A stretch of DNA of 64,000 nt, taken from contig JAFFSR010000251.1 of NCBI GenBank assembly GCA_017163975.1, positions 4,092,001 through 4,156,000 on the forward strand. Direction: 5' to 3'. This document shows, in pieces, positions 36,700 to 51,290 of the stretch. Source of the DNA: Anastatus disparis. Taxonomy: Eukaryota; Arthropoda; Insecta; Hymenoptera; Eupelmidae. Position 1 is the stretch's first letter, and each line of letters opens with the position of its first letter. The position numbers and the translations under genes are program-made. Below the pieces are notes generated by a model. That model had not been told where the DNA came from and did not search any database. It saw nothing but the letters and a program-made list of their open reading frames with translations.

Positions 36700-39600
36700 G
36701 TATATCAGTCTATAGTGGATTTAAGAGAAGGTGAAGATTGTAAATTCTTATTTTAATGAAATATTAAGTAAATATGAAGTTTAAATATAGATTGATAATC
36801 ATGAAAAGAAGATTTCTCAAAATTTTGATAAGTAAATAAAATTATTGAATGAAAATTCGTTTGAGGGGTCCTATTTGAAATGAAGACCAAGGATTCGAGA
36901 TGTCTGGTTATACAATTAAAAATAACGAATATAAAGTTTTGACTTTGAGACAGCATAAGGAGTGAAGAATTTTGCAATATTAAAGAATACATACAGGCAA
37001 ATTAAATGATCAGATAATTTCTATAAAATATAAACAAAGACTAAATATCTAAAAAAAAGTTAGTCTTACGTTTTTCAGTAACAAATTAGAAAAAGGAACG
37101 TCAATATTATTCATAAGATTTTGCATCGATCTTCAAATTGATATTATTTTTGTACCTGCCAACTCATTTGAAATTCATGATAATCCTCTTAAATTTTATC
37201 GAACACTGAAAAAAAAAGCATTGAAATTTAAATATTAATAAACACTGACATTGGAATGGTATTAAGTGATTTTAGCGTTGAGAAACCGAATGAAAATATT
37301 GTTCAAGGTTATAAAAGTAACGTGTACACAAATATATTGAAAATTATGAATTTTTAATCAATAAAAAATTTCCACAAATAATTATAAAAATATTAAATTT
37401 TAAATTCTTTGAAAAAACATTAATTAATTTTTTTACTTTCAATCCACCCGCGATTGCCGACACATCCAAAATTTAAAAATTACGCTTTACATCGTAATTC
37501 TTCGCGTCACGCTAAACTTTTATTTAAGCTTACGAAATTGTCTCAACTATAAACAATGTAAATCCAATAGTTTTGCGCTTATAATTAAAAAGAAAAAAAA
37601 AAGAATCAAGGATACGAGAAACTTTTCATTACGTAAGCAAATAATAAGAAAAAAGATAGCAGAAAACTTTTTTTTTTTACGAAGGTACATATTTAAGGTA
37701 ATAATGATATCTAATTATCAAGTACGCAAGTCGCATTATGTATTACGTATATTTTTAGATTATTTATATTTATAGCCCCGATCGTACGCGACTCTGTAAG
37801 CTTTATCAAAGCTTTACAAAAAATATTACACGCTAATTTTTTTTAACAACTTTATAAATTACATACGCTTTAAAGAAGATTTTACTTTTAATAAGACAGA
37901 CATTAATAATAATGATGATGGAAACAAAAATAAAAGTAAAATATGATAAATAAATGAAAATGGACAGTCAGAATGTCCTTGTCTATAATCCATCTTAATT
38001 AATTAATTTTTTTTTATTTTTGTTTTTATCATTATTAATTATATTATGAGACCGATAAAAAATGTTTTACAATTTCTTCATTCTCCAGTCGACGGAAGTA
38101 TTGTTATTAATTAAACTTTAAAGTTCAAACCGAAAGTTTATACAGTTTACTTGTTATACACACGTATTCGCACACATGGGCGCTCACGCGCGTACAGGCG
38201 TATTTTATAAATTATTTCCAATATTACATAATATACATCCGATAATCATAATGTGTTCGACAGTAAAAGTTAACGTTGTTTCTAATACGATAACAAGTTT
38301 AATAACAATCAATGCATTGTTCGAACTTAACAATACGCGAATTTAATATCAATACGAGAGCAATTTATTTATAAATAAATAAATGCATTTGCGCGATAAG
38401 CTAATTAATTGAATATGCTTAACGCGCGGCAAATACAAATTAATGAAGTTATGGTCACTCGTTGTATCGAGCTAAGGTTAACAAGAAACGTCATAAAAAC
38501 AGAGGCAAAAAAATATTTACACGTTAACGAAAAAGTGAAAATCCTCCTCCGATTAATCATACGCTTAATCAAACTGTAAACTTCTGGTAAAAAAAAAAGA
38601 TTGTGTGTCCTCGACAAAAAAAAAAGAGAAGAAAAAAAAAAGGTTATGCACTCTGTTGAAAACACGACAGAATTGAAGAATGAACGTACACGGCACTTTT
38701 TTTTCTTCTTTTCTTTCCGCTTGTATAGGTTGTCCGCCTCATTTTTCAAGTTTGAAAGACAATCGTTTAGGGGTTGTGTTTTCAGATTCAAAAGACATCG
38801 CTTCACAAAAAAAAAACGAAAGAGAAAATAAAAAAACCTTCACACATTATATATTGAAGTGGCCAATTTAAATTAAACTTTTCTCTCTTTATTTCTTTCT
38901 CATTACTTTTATCTCGACAAAGAGCGGGAAAGCGGTAATAATTTAAATGCTCATATAGTGCACGATCGATTTTCATTCTTTGCTCTTTAATATTGAAATA
39001 GCTTGCTCTATGCTATTTGCTTTTAACGTTTACGTTATAGCCTCTTCTTCATATATACGTTTCTTGTATTGATAGAAGGTAAAAATTAATGATAAAATTA
39101 TCGTTTTTATTCGCATTACGTACGATTATTATCGGTGTAATCTTACAGTTCGGAACAGTAAGAGTTTTTACTATCAATAATTCAGTTATGAGAAAATCTT
39201 TTGCTTGGATAAAGTTTGATTTAGCGTTCTGATTTGAAAGTGTTGGATTAATTATTTATTTGAAAAAAAAAATATAACTTTTAGTATTCTTTCCTAAACT
39301 TTAATATCGATTTTCTTATCAGAGTGTTTATATTTAAAAGAAAATGTTTGATGTATTCTCGTTGAAATCACAGTTTCAAATACCAGATTCAAATACAATG
39401 TTTTATGATAAAATCGAGCTTGGGTAAAGTCAAATCTTTGATTCAACTTTAAAGAGCTCAGTGTCAGTAACAAAAAGCGTTCGCCGAGTGCTCAAATTTA
39501 ATCAACCAAGAAAAAAGCACATTACAAAATGACCATATTAAATTAATCCAAGCAGCCAATGGGCAAAGAAAAATGTCCAAGCTGTCTTCAAAGTCGAACG

Positions 39601-41768
39601 AAAAAAAACAGATTGGTTGGGAAAAAGAAAAGCAAGAGAATGAGAGCACGATAAAAATAAAGCGTCGGATTTTTCAATTTTCGCGAGGCGAAAAGTTAAG
39701 CAAGGGAAGGTAAAAAAGAAAAATAGAAGAAAAAAATAAAAAGAAGAAAATTAATTGTCAGCGTTGAATCAACAAAGAGATAACACAATCTCTCCGAGTT
39801 GATATATGTACGTTGTCGGAGATCAATTTCTCGCTTAATTTCCAGAAGGCTTAATTGACAATCAACAGTGAAGCAAATTGTTTCGATTGACTGAGTGACA
39901 TCCTGTGTGCCCTATCCGATTATCGCCTTAACTACTCTCTTTACTCTCTCTCCTTTCTCTTTCTATTTATCTTTCTCTCTTTCGCTCTTTTTTCGGCCTC
40001 GATTATATACAATCAATTGCATAGGATAAGCAGGAAATAAATTTTCCGGGCGAAAAAAAAAGTAAAAGAAATGTAAAAAAAAAAAGAAAGCAACGAAAAG
40101 AAAACGTACATATGCTTCATGCCCTACTGATCTATAGACCTTAACAAATAGAGGAGGGTTAGAGCAGAAGAACAGTATATGTGTATATACGTATAGCATG
40201 TAACAGATGTATTTTCGAACGAGGTCGTGAGCATGGTTGCCATATACAAGCAAACAATAGGCTAAGAAATAAAAAAAAAAGGTCGCGATCAAGCGTACAC
40301 CTTTAATTTTTTTTTTTTTTTTTTTTGCTATTCAAGGAAGATGGATTTTTGTCCTTTTTTTTTTCATGTTTCGGATAAATCTTGCAATATTTTTGCTTCT
40401 TTTTTTTCTGCGCTTGACGATAGCGAAACACGGCTCCTGTCAGTAGGTCAGGATTTGGGTAGGTTGATATATAGATTCGTATATTCGATCGGATGTAGAT
40501 TACTGGTTTTTATTGCATTGATTAAGCGCATATAGGGGTATATACTGTCACTGCTAATTCCGTCACTATTTAAAGAGGTTTTTTTCTCTCTCTCTCTCTT
40601 CTTTACATTCGATGCATAAATTTTTGCTCATGGTCGATATATACGAAAATGTAAATTTTTTATTTATACATGTGCATACAGAGAGAAAAATATGTGAGAC
40701 GTGTTTTTCTGAAAATATATAATACGAATATTAATGTAAATTTTATCCCAAGTTTTTTAAGGTCAAAACAAAATTCTGTATTTTCTGTATAGGGTGAATA
40801 AGCCTATACCTGTACACGACCAGTAACATGGACAAAATTAAAGATAAGTCTTGAATATTCGGTACCCTCATGTATAACCAATCTGGTGCATGTAGAGTAA
40901 TTATACGTCGAGGAATTAAAGTGCAATGAATTTTGTAGTTATTGCAATACTATTAATTTTACAAGACTTCAAAAAGTGTTCATTTACTTGTATTAAGCTA
41001 ATATTATTTATAAAAAAATCTAACTTTTTAACGCAATTTTTTTTTTTTCAAAATAATTTCATCCAAATTTTCAAGAAACATTAAATTTATATCCATTGAA
41101 AAATGATAAAAATAGTATATTGTCATAGGCTTAGAAATTGATAGAATATATATGAGATTATTTAATAGCAATTATTTCACGAACAAATGCAATGAAAAAA
41201 CAGATTTTAATGTTCGAAAATCTGACTTGACGCTGAAAATAAGATGTCATTTTCGTGATTACTTATGCTAAAATAATATTTCCCATACAATCGAAACATT
41301 ATTTAATAAAACCGTGTAAAATCTTTAAATAAATTTTTTTTTATTAAAGGATTGTGCAGAAAATTATTTAACAAAAAATGTTTAATTAAAAACGATATGC
41401 GAAAAAAGCGTTAAATTTCCACTCAAGTACTTTACTATACTCTCATATTCTAGCATGTGTAAGCAATAAATGTATATTTAAAGTACGCTTGCACTCGCTC
41501 TAATGCGTGGGTATATACATCCCCCTTTTTTGCTTTCTATCTATAAGCTGCGGGTTTCTATTTCAATAATTAGCAAGCTATGCTCTTAGCTGGAATATAT
41601 TACCTTCCTTTGAGAAATTTATCGAAGATTATAATGTTTGTTTACTTGATTGTTGTTAATTTGTAAAAGTTTTTACACAAACGTTGATTCAAAGTATTTT
41701 TCTTACATTTTTCATGTAATTTTCTTTTAGATTTACATAAAACAAACTTGTACTAATGTTTGACCATT

Positions 41769-42390
41769 TGAGACGCCTTTAACAGTTATACGCATTTATA
41801 CATAGCTATAAACAGTTATAGACAGTTATAAACATTGTAAAAAATTTATAAACAGTTTTGCACAACTATTCAATTTTCTTAAAATTTTTCTATAAATTTT
41901 TAGGCAAATTTTAGAACTGTGCAAACTGCTTATAAATATTTCTAAATGTTTATAATTAATTAAAATTGTTTACAGCTGTTTAAATTAGTTTGAAATTGTT
42001 TGAATTGAGACATTGAAAGATTACTTATAGAAGAATTTTAAAATTGTGTAAAGATGTTTATAACTGTATAAAACTATTTTAAACAATCACATACAATTAT
42101 AAATTAAATCATGCAAATATAAACAGTTTTACACGCTTTTAAAATGGTTCTAAAAATTTATAGAATATTTTTGGAATTTTATAAAACTTTTTATAAATGT
42201 TTATAACTGTTTAAAACTGCATATGAATGCCTATAATTGAGGGCGTGGAAACGAAAAGGGCTTATAGCCAATGTTATTTAAATGGGCTATAAGCCCTTTT
42301 CGTTTCCAGGCCCTCAATTCATATACGTGTCTCAATTCAGACATTTTTAAACAGTTATAAACAATTTTGTGCAATATCCATTTTCACTAG
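41769..42390. repeat. nest of related direct and inverted repeats around a hairpin element
   Basis: The word TTATAAACAGTTTTGCACAA at about 41849 recurs as TTATAAACAATTTTGTGCAA at about 42355. Inverted versions (TGTGCAAACTGCTTATAA near 41919, GTTTATAACTGTTTAAAA near 42200) lie between them. AAACAGTTATA and its complement recur throughout. The strong hairpin at 42235-42319 sits near the right end. This looks like nested insertion or expansion of one inverted-repeat family. Confidence 0.55.
42235..42319. mobile_element. compact hairpin element with 35-nt inverted arms
   Basis: The left arm (42235-42269) and right arm (42285-42319) are reverse complements at 34 of 35 positions. They enclose a 15-base AT-rich loop. 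The ends read AATTGAGGGC, and the stem centre contains AAGGGCTTATAGCC. G+C content is far above the surroundings. Near-perfect arms in otherwise degenerate DNA imply recent origin or constraint. A micro-MITE is the simplest reading; a structured RNA precursor is an alternative. Confidence 0.75.
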
Positions 42391-45300
42391 GGATGATAAC
42401 GCAATAATTATTGAATCTTATAATTTTTTTCTACTGTGAGAATTTTCATGAAAAAAGCATCTACTGCAGTTTCAACTAAACATGTGATTCCAAATCCTGA
42501 GAGAATTTCAGCTGACACCCAAAGCAATATGATTCATCTATTAAAGTTATGAAACATGAAACTTAATATCTCACAGTAAAATGAGGATTTTTCATAGCAA
42601 AAATTATGCGGAAAATACTAGTTTTTCACACATCATTATCAACAACATTATTACTTACACAAAAAGTATTATGTTTCGAAAAATTAATTTCTATTTTATT
42701 AAGTCAGCATTTGTAATTAATCTTTGCTTTTTACTCAGAATCAACGAAACATCATAAATCTAATGAGTATAAATTTGACTTTAATTTATTCTTTTAAAAA
42801 ATACAATGAGGTAAAAAATACGTATAAGGTATAAATAAAAAATTTCAACAAACACTAAATGGCAAAATAAAATATAATCCTTCATTTATTTATCTTCAAA
42901 CCTACAATGCTAAAAAATCAAGAAACTTAAACTTTGAAAAATTTTTATATAAAAACGAGAGATATCGTTATTCTCAAACATCGAAACTTATTATTTACTT
43001 CCAATTTACTTCCGCGAGATTATTTTAAAAGTTGAATTTTCTTTTAAACTCTATCTTGACACTATGAAAAATCTCAAATTTATGTACGATCTATTCCGAG
43101 CAATCATTATTCCGACGATGATGGATTATATTCCAAAACACGTTCTTAAGTTTTATAAACAATATACAGATATTCGATCGATGATGTATCCGCTTTTCAA
43201 AGTAAAGAAACTATATTTACAAAGTAATAAAAAAAACTTTATTAAATCAAACGGTGAAAATGTTGAAAAAATTTTCCACTTAAAAATGATTTTATGATAC
43301 TGTTCTTGCAACTGGAAAATTCTTAACTAATATTATATACTGTTCATTGTTTGTATTGAATATATTGTTGATTTCAATTTTTTGTAACATCTTTTGACAA
43401 GCATATAATGACAGTATTTTGAATAAATAAAAATGGTATACATTTATTTTCTAAAATAAATAAATCGTTTTGATTTTTTTAATTCTACACCGCATAGATT
43501 GTAGCTAGCAGGAAATTTTGAATTTATATGCAATAAATTAAAAAAAAAACATTCTAAAAATTAGCATGGAAATTAGAAATATGTTAAGCGTAAGCAAGAT
43601 GCGTATAAAGGCAAGATGATACAGTACATCGTGTAATAATTTAGTTTCTGCTTTGCACAATAACTTGTACAACACTATACGTATTTCAAACTTTTTAACG
43701 CAGTTTATGAGCTTTTAATCTAATGAAAACAGAACCAACTTTAAGGTGTTTATTAAATGATTCGTTAATTATTTTAGCGATTATTAGCGTTTAAAATAAT
43801 TTTTTTACAGAATATTTAAAAATTATAAACGTTTAATTATTGCCTTGTTATGGACTTTTTAAGTAATGCTAATTATACTGTAATTTGAATTCGACGAGAT
43901 TATGTTTGTAGTTACTGAAAAACTGTGACTAATAACAGTTAGAATAATAATTTTAGAAAAATAAGAAATTTAGTGACTTTAATATCCAGAAAAAAAATCT
44001 TCTGTATCGCAGAGCAATCGACATTAGATGAAATGTCACGGTTTTTAATTGTTTATTGGAACTTGCATCAAATGACAAGTACAAAATAAAAATAAAATGA
44101 AATAAACTAATATTCATTCATAGTAAATAAATAAAAATATAAAATTCATATACAATTTGATCTAGGTATTTAAAATGGCTGTTTATTTTTAATATCTGAC
44201 AAATTCTTAAATTTTGAAAATTTTTTAGAAAATAAAAATTTATAAATTTTCGAAAGATTAGTTATATAATCCTCATACAACAATAGCCATGACAGAGTAA
44301 GAATCTGAAATATAAGAGCATAACTTATAAAGAAAGAGCACGGGCTGCCTTAACAGACTGGGTGCAAGTGTACTCAAAAGATATGCTCTCTTCTTGCGTA
44401 CCGAAGAAGTGTAGTTTGTCAAGAATTAATCGAGATGCAATAAGTTTTTCAAGGAACGTTCAACGGTACGCGAGAGTGACTTTTATTTAATTTTCTTCAT
44501 ATTTCTTTTTAGAAATAAAACATTCCATATCGTGTTCCACCGTTTTATAACTCCAAAAAAAAAAAATGATAATATTTCAACTGGATCGAGACCGTATCCT
44601 GGGAGACAGATGCGCATAATCTGTAAAGGGAGAGTCATAAGAGCGAGGTGTACAAATATAGATATACAATACAGTCGCGGTGTGAGTGCAAGCGTACGCA
44701 AAACGTAAGCTCCATGCTTACATTGGAAAGAAAGCAAGAGGGGCGAGTTGAAGAATGAGATATATGGATTTACTCACGTGGTATAATAGCGGAGTATGGT
44801 CATAATACTTTTTTCGTCTCATTTAATTTGTCTCGATTGTTTCGTATAACGATATATCGACGGCCCCAACGGAAATTATCCCGTATGAACATTGATCCAC
44901 GCATTGATCGCAAAAAAAATCTTACCTCAAAAAAGTCACGAAAACTATTCTCCATAATTTTCTAAAAAAACGTCTCGGAAAAAATTTCAAACGTAAAAAT
45001 GCGACAAAAATGTTGTTACGAGTTTTTTTTTATGACAAATATTCATACGTCAAAGTTTTCGGAGATATATTTTTAAGAGAGATGGTTTTCATGGCGTTTT
45101 TCTAAGTGGGATTATTTTTGTGGTAAACAATGGTGAGGGATAGTTTTTGCAGCATTTCCGGCGAGATAGTCTTCATTGGAAGACTACTGTTAGCCAGTTA
45201 TAAGGCACTTTAATAGTTTAATTTTCAAAAGATTATATATTTAAGTTAATTTTCTTAAAATTATAACAGAAAATGAGTTTAAAATTACAACCCACGTCTG

Positions 45301-48300
45301 CAATATTAACTATTAGCGTAAACATTTGTATGACATTATCCTTTTTATGTGAAAAATACAAAAACAAGATTACGCATGGTATCCTGTTATATTTAAAACT
45401 TTAAAAGCAAAAATATCTTGATCTGTTCATTGTGTTATATACCCTTTTGGGTTTTTAAGATACGGGATCGAATAGGCGAATCTGCGTCACAAATCGCCGT
45501 GCAACATTGCTGCACAAAAAGAAAAGAAGAGAGAGAAGTATAAGCTATTTTGCATAAAGTAAAATTGGCAAGATAAGACTTTTGCTTTTCTATACTTGGA
45601 TATAAATATTGTACTGCTACGTAAATTTTTCCTTGACGATTATGTACGGGCTTATGAGATTTTATATGCTGCTTGTCGAGAGAAGAAATAGAGGAGGTAT
45701 AAGAATGAAAGGTTAATAAGATTTCGATAAGGAGATGAACATTTTTAAAATACTATTTATAATGTGCGGATAAAAGCAGTTTTTAAAATTTTAAATATAT
45801 GATTCCTGAAAATCTTGAAGTTTTTAATAATAAAAAAAAAATTGCAGAATAAATAGAGTTATTGAAAATATCAAAACTTGTATGAAAAATTTTTGTGTGA
45901 AATTTTATTTATTTTTTCCATTTGAAATAATTCGGCTTCTTTGAAATTGTCGAAACGACATTGTCGGTTTTTTTGATTTTTTCAATACTTTTATTTCTAT
46001 TGATTTTCGAATCACTAAGTTTCTTCGATTTTCAAACTTGGTTCAGCTCAATCGTGAAAATTTTACTGGCAAAGTCTTCGATTTCGTAATGCTCGGAGTT
46101 TTGATGATATAACTTTCTACTCGCTATTCCGAATTCGAAGTTACCGAAACTATTGAATTACGATCGATATCAATGAAGATAATTTAAATTATAGACGCGA
46201 ATAGATAAAACTTCCAAGTTTTATATACGGGTTAATTCCCGATAACTCTATCTCTATCGCACTTACTGTAGAAATGATCTTTTATAGTAACCTGGTTACC
46301 ACGACAGATTTTAGTTACCGTGAACCACGATTAATGAAGAAGGGAACGAACGATTTTCTGAAATATCGCTGTAAAATTTTCATCCATCAAATTTAAAATA
46401 CTGGATTATGTAATAGTCATAATTAAAAAATTCAATATTATTATTCAAATTGTAATGATATTGTCAAAATGCGTTACAAAGATAAAAGAAGCAAACGGGA
46501 ATGGTATACAAAACAAAATTTCAGTTTAATTTTATCAAACAATAGTAAAATTTTGAGTAAATTTTGAATACAATTTTATACTTTATGTACAGTTAATATT
46601 TTATATTACTTTCCCAGAGATATTTAAAAATAAAGTAGAATGGCGCGATCCTATTGTATACTTGACAAATATACGTTATTTTTCATCCACGTTGGGAGTA
46701 GACTATTTTTATATTCTTACGTTAACGACAATTTCAATGTAACATAACATTCGTACGAAAAAACACTTAATGCATGAAATTTCGTCCTTATTTTAATGAC
46801 CTAGAATTTTTGGACTCCATTATATACATACGAAGAATTTTATTTTTATTAAAAAAAATAAATGAGATTGCAGACACAGAAATTGAAGTTAATGCTTAAC
46901 TTCAAAATTTCAATACAATCCGTTCCAGATATATTTAATCTGAAGTGTCACTATATAAATTTTGTTCTTTCAGCTGTAAGAAAAAGTATCTAGTTAAAAC
47001 TATTGAATTGAATGTTATTAAAAAAACGTTTTTGTCAACTTTGTAATATTAAATGGGTATGCTGTTAAATTTGAATAAATAAACTTTTAAAAATATCAGC
47101 ACACCGAAGAGCATCATATCAAAGAATGTAATTATTGACTGTGTGGAATTAACTTTAAAATAACTAATGTAATTAATTTGATCAATATTTTATCTTCCGC
47201 TTAAACTTTGTGCTATATTATCTTGATGGAGCAGAATGTCTCGGCTTTCTGTGCATAAAAAATTTAGCTAAGTAATAAAAGTTTAATAATTAATACGCAG
47301 GAATTATTAACTTATAAACTCGACGCGAGACATGCATGCTGTTATACATAGATCTTATTAAATTTAGCAGCTTCAGGATAACAATCGCTTGGATTATTTT
47401 TTATTTTCACACAGTTGAGAGAGGTAAGAGTACAAAGCATTAAAAATAGTAAATTTTTAAAATTTATAATACTTATATTTCATAAAAATTTATTCATTCT
47501 TCATCATATTTAAACAAATAGATAAAAATAAGTGATCGATGGGGCAGTTAAATTGAAATTCGTTACTATTATTTATTTATCATAATACTAAATTTATAAA
47601 ATTCACGTCAATTATTGAGCTTGCAATTTATGAAGATTAAGTATCATGGAATTCGTTTGATATTTATTAGATTAGAATACAGTAATATTAAATGATGAAA
47701 TTAAAATTTTTCTTTGAGCTCTTAGTAAATTTATATTAACAAATGAATTTGAAAAATTCTTAATGCACATATTCGAGGAGAAAAAAAAACCACTTTTCGT
47801 ATTCTAATGATTTGCAATAATACTAAAGTCAATCTTAATGAGGACTTTAATTAAAATGATTAGAAATGTTTTCAAGGATACGAAAACATATGCAGCTCAA
47901 TGATATGAGCATCGATATCTGAAATTAGTTTATCCAGTTCTACAATAAATTCAAACGCTAATGGAGCGTATTAAAATATCAAGGCTCTGGTAAATTAATT
48001 CGTTCATGAGATAATCTTAGAGGAAGCAAAAGCAAAACCCACGCTTTAAGATTAAGCTTATGCGCAGAGCAAGAAAGGAGGGAGAGGGATCAAATGTACA
48101 TGGGACAACGATGTTTATTATACATATTCATGAGTTAAGAGAGCGAGAGAGAGAGAGAGAAAATAAGAGATAAAGAGAGTAAGAGAAAGAGGAAAGTTTA
48201 ACGAAATAGCTATGACACTTGAGAAGTGTAGTGGCAGTTTTGTTTGACCTAAAAAGCACTTTAAACTAATTGATTAACATTCAAGGTATCTTGGAATACG

Positions 48301-48543
48301 GATACGTTCAAACGAACAGTCACTTGAGAATTTATTTTCTTTTGTTATTTCTTTAACACTTTTAGATTTTTTTTTCGTTCTTTTAAGAGCTTTGATGAAA
48401 ATTAAACGAACAAAAATATTAGTATGAGACAAAAGAAATATTTTTCAATAAGATTATTGACCATTCAGCATAAATCTGGCACATATTCCGCTTGTAAAAA
48501 CTTCAATAAAACAAAATCGAAATCTCATTGATACAATATTTAT
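42391..48543. other. AT-rich non-coding stretch
   Basis: No gene recognised. A modestly G+C-richer part lies at 44.3-45.2 kb, with repeated GAGATRGTTTT-like words at 45060-45170. A splice-bounded 36-nt candidate lies at 44926-44961 on the minus strand. A plus-strand 77-codon open frame at 43064-43297 is unrecognised. A GA tract lies at 48139-48165. Confidence 0.45.
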
Positions 48544-48790
48544 TTAACCGATTCACTGCAACTTTTTTTATTAGCATTGTAAGTTAAAATTTATAATAAA
48601 AAGTCGTCTATTGTAAAATTGGCAAAAAAATGAAAAAATTTTTTTATTTTTTTATTTTTTTTTAATTTTTTTATTTTTTTTAGGTTTGCAAATGATATTA
48701 AAAATTTTCTAATTATTTTTACATTAATTGTAATAAATTATTGCTAAAAATGGTTTAGCTACTATAATATGGAAATGCAGTGAACGAGCT
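48544..48790. mobile_element. decayed copy of the TTAA-flanked MITE family
   Basis: The left end TTAACCGATTCACTGCAAC and the interior words AGTTAAAATTTATAAT, GCAAATGATAT and AAAAATGGTTTAGCTACT match the element at 11057-11328 in the same order. The right end GCAGTGAACGAGC is the inverted counterpart of the left terminus, but its TTAA flank is lost. The interior is interrupted by a T-rich expansion. Confidence 0.6.
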
Positions 48791-51290
48791 AGCGTCAAAT
48801 TTTCTATAAAGGAATTTATTTAATTATAAAATTATTAAAAACCAAATAGGTATCTTTATATGAAATAATTTTTAAAATATTAGTTTAGTAGACAGCAGTA
48901 TTGACTGATACATTAAAAAAATACAAAAATAATACGAATTTTATTCCATTGTAAAATATCTTTGAGATTTTTCAAAGGTACATTAACATGTCAATTTGAC
49001 ATCCAATTACCAAACTTTACGAACGTATAACGACACTTTGCTAACTTATCGGAAACGAGCTTTATGGAAAATCTGTTTTGAGAAACACATGCAGCCGACT
49101 CGAGTTGATCAATTTCTTATTTTATATGCGCCAGCGTAACCAAAATTCAATATCAGAGCTCCATAAAGTCACAAGCTCACAACGAAACCTAGCGACATTA
49201 GATAAGTTATTTTAAAAACTTTTCGAATCTTTGCCTACCTAAGTTTTCACATTTGTTAACCATACAATTCGTTTATTACTCGTGCAAATGCTCAAAGTTG
49301 TAAAGCAACGAGAATTTAATGCAAAGTTTATTTTGAAAAAGAAAAAATCTATAAAATGAAATTTAAATATTTAAATTCGTCAATTAAATTACCCCTTTGA
49401 AAGAGAGTTAAAATATCATTGTACAAATTGAATTTTCATGAAAAATAAAAAGGAATAATCATTTTGTCCGAAACAATTCTGTCGCATGCAAAAGAATTTC
49501 ATTAGTACGAGAGAAAATTAAAACAGTAATCGTCAAAAGGTTCGTTAATCGATACAATAAAAAAAAAAAATATGATTCATTAAACGCAAAGAGTGGAGTA
49601 CATATAACGTAGCCTTGACTAAAATATAACTATAAAAGATATAAAAGCGAAGAAAGAAAGAAAAAAAAAAAAAATTAAAATGAAGAGCTCGAAGGCAAGG
49701 GTAGTGAATTTCGCGCAGCCAATTTCTATTGTAAAGTTTTTGGGGACAAAGGATAAAGGAAGTGTCGGTCTGTCTCTCTCCCTTTAGTCTGTTTTGTCGA
49801 CATCGTTAGTTGTCTTGTCGTTGGGAAAATAGTTGAATTCACTGAAACAGAACGAGAAATTTTTTTTTTTCTTTATGGATATAAACGCGTGAATATTATA
49901 CGCAAAAAGAAAAGAAAATCCGCTTATTTTCGCTTATTTTCGCGTATATAAAGTTATGTGTATGTATCTGAAGGACATGAAAAATTTTATTATAATTTCT
50001 AGTCTGAATATTTGAAAAAAATTTCTTTTGTACAAATTTTTAGAGAAACTTTATTCTATTGAATGTACAATCAACGTGGGATGATTTAAGTTTTCGGAAA
50101 GTCAAATGTATTTAATACTTTTATAATTATTCGCATGAATTTTTTGAATTGGAAAAAATTTATAAATTTATGACATGCGATGTAATTTTTATGAAATAAT
50201 TATAATTTTTTAATTTCATCAAATTTAATCATAATATTCAAAATGAAAGAATAATAAATTAGATAGGAGCAATATAAAAAAGCATTTCATTCAAAAGTTT
50301 CTTTTGAATATTACAAAAACTTTTAATTGGATGAATTGTTTTTTTTTTTAACAATAAGTTAATAGAGTAACTTTTTCTGGCTCCTTTTTGAGTGTCCTAT
50401 TTTAAAGCTCCTGCAATTTTAACATGACAAAAACGAGATTCTTTTACGTTGTACATAAAAAAGAAAACAAACAAAAAGAAGAAACTGACGTTTAATCCTT
50501 TACGACCAAGATTCAAAAGCTTTAAACTATACGACATTTTGAAGTCTTCCTATTAACCAAATTTTAGCTCGACGATATTCATCTTATTAATTTCTGACAG
50601 GGTAATCTCATCTCTCACATTATTTTACTGCAAACCATTGTTATGAACTCATCCTACAAATTAAGCAAGCAAGTAGGATCAGGTTCTTTATGGGAGTACA
50701 ACATATCGGGTCAATCAATGACCTATTTAATATGGTATCTCTGTGTACAATAAGACAGGGATAAAAAAGGTATTTTAATTATATTATACATTCTTTTGTC
50801 ATTCACCTTACGCATGTTCATTTAATGTAATATAAGGTAGGCGCTTTATGTACAGAAATTGTATTTTTATTGTATGTATTCTTTAATTTCTTTATGTAAG
50901 CTTATAAACTATGTTAGTTTTTATCTTCGTTGATTAGGGTTTTTGACATCTGATGTACAAGATTTATTTAAATTTATTATAGACCTACGCGACGAGTTCA
51001 CACACAAAATAAGTTAATATGGGTAATAAGAAACTTATAAAAAAAGTGTTATGCAGCCACTTTACTATCATGATATATAGATATACCTATAAACCCTAAT
51101 TTTTTATTCTTTTTCTGTAGGTAGTGCACTTTCTCTCCCTGTTCATTTTTAAATTAATTTTATGCTGTTTCTTCCATTTCTGGATGCTACTATATGCAAA
51201 ACAAGAGCAACTGAAGAGCTTCTTCATAATTGGTGCATGACTGTTGTGCAGAACAGCACTCATTGATCGTCAACAACTTTCTCGCTGTTT
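48791..51290. other. AT-rich non-coding stretch
   Basis: I see only AT-rich sequence with homopolymer runs and no recognisable coding or structural element. Confidence 0.5.

Larger units (their letters stand above)
34567..41768. other. AT-rich non-coding stretch with many simple repeats
   Basis: No recognisable gene. It contains GA/GAA tracts at 36109-36135 and 36240-36270, a (GT)n tract at 36440-36463 and a long (AT)n tract at 36631-36692. Long purine or pyrimidine runs near 38.6, 39.7 and 40.3 kb explain the lysine/arginine- or phenylalanine-rich open frames at 35857-36204 plus, 38405-38806 minus and 39963-40292 minus. Confidence 0.5.

Noticed and set aside
38405..38806. 133-codon minus-strand open frame
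   Set aside because: It spans long A/G-rich runs that suppress stops and yield Lys- and Phe-rich low-complexity protein. No family resemblance.
44483..44737. 84-codon minus-strand open frame containing LPGYGLDPVEI
   Set aside because: It ends in poly-Phe and Lys-rich text from homopolymer runs. The short appealing stretch has no matching splice sites or known family.
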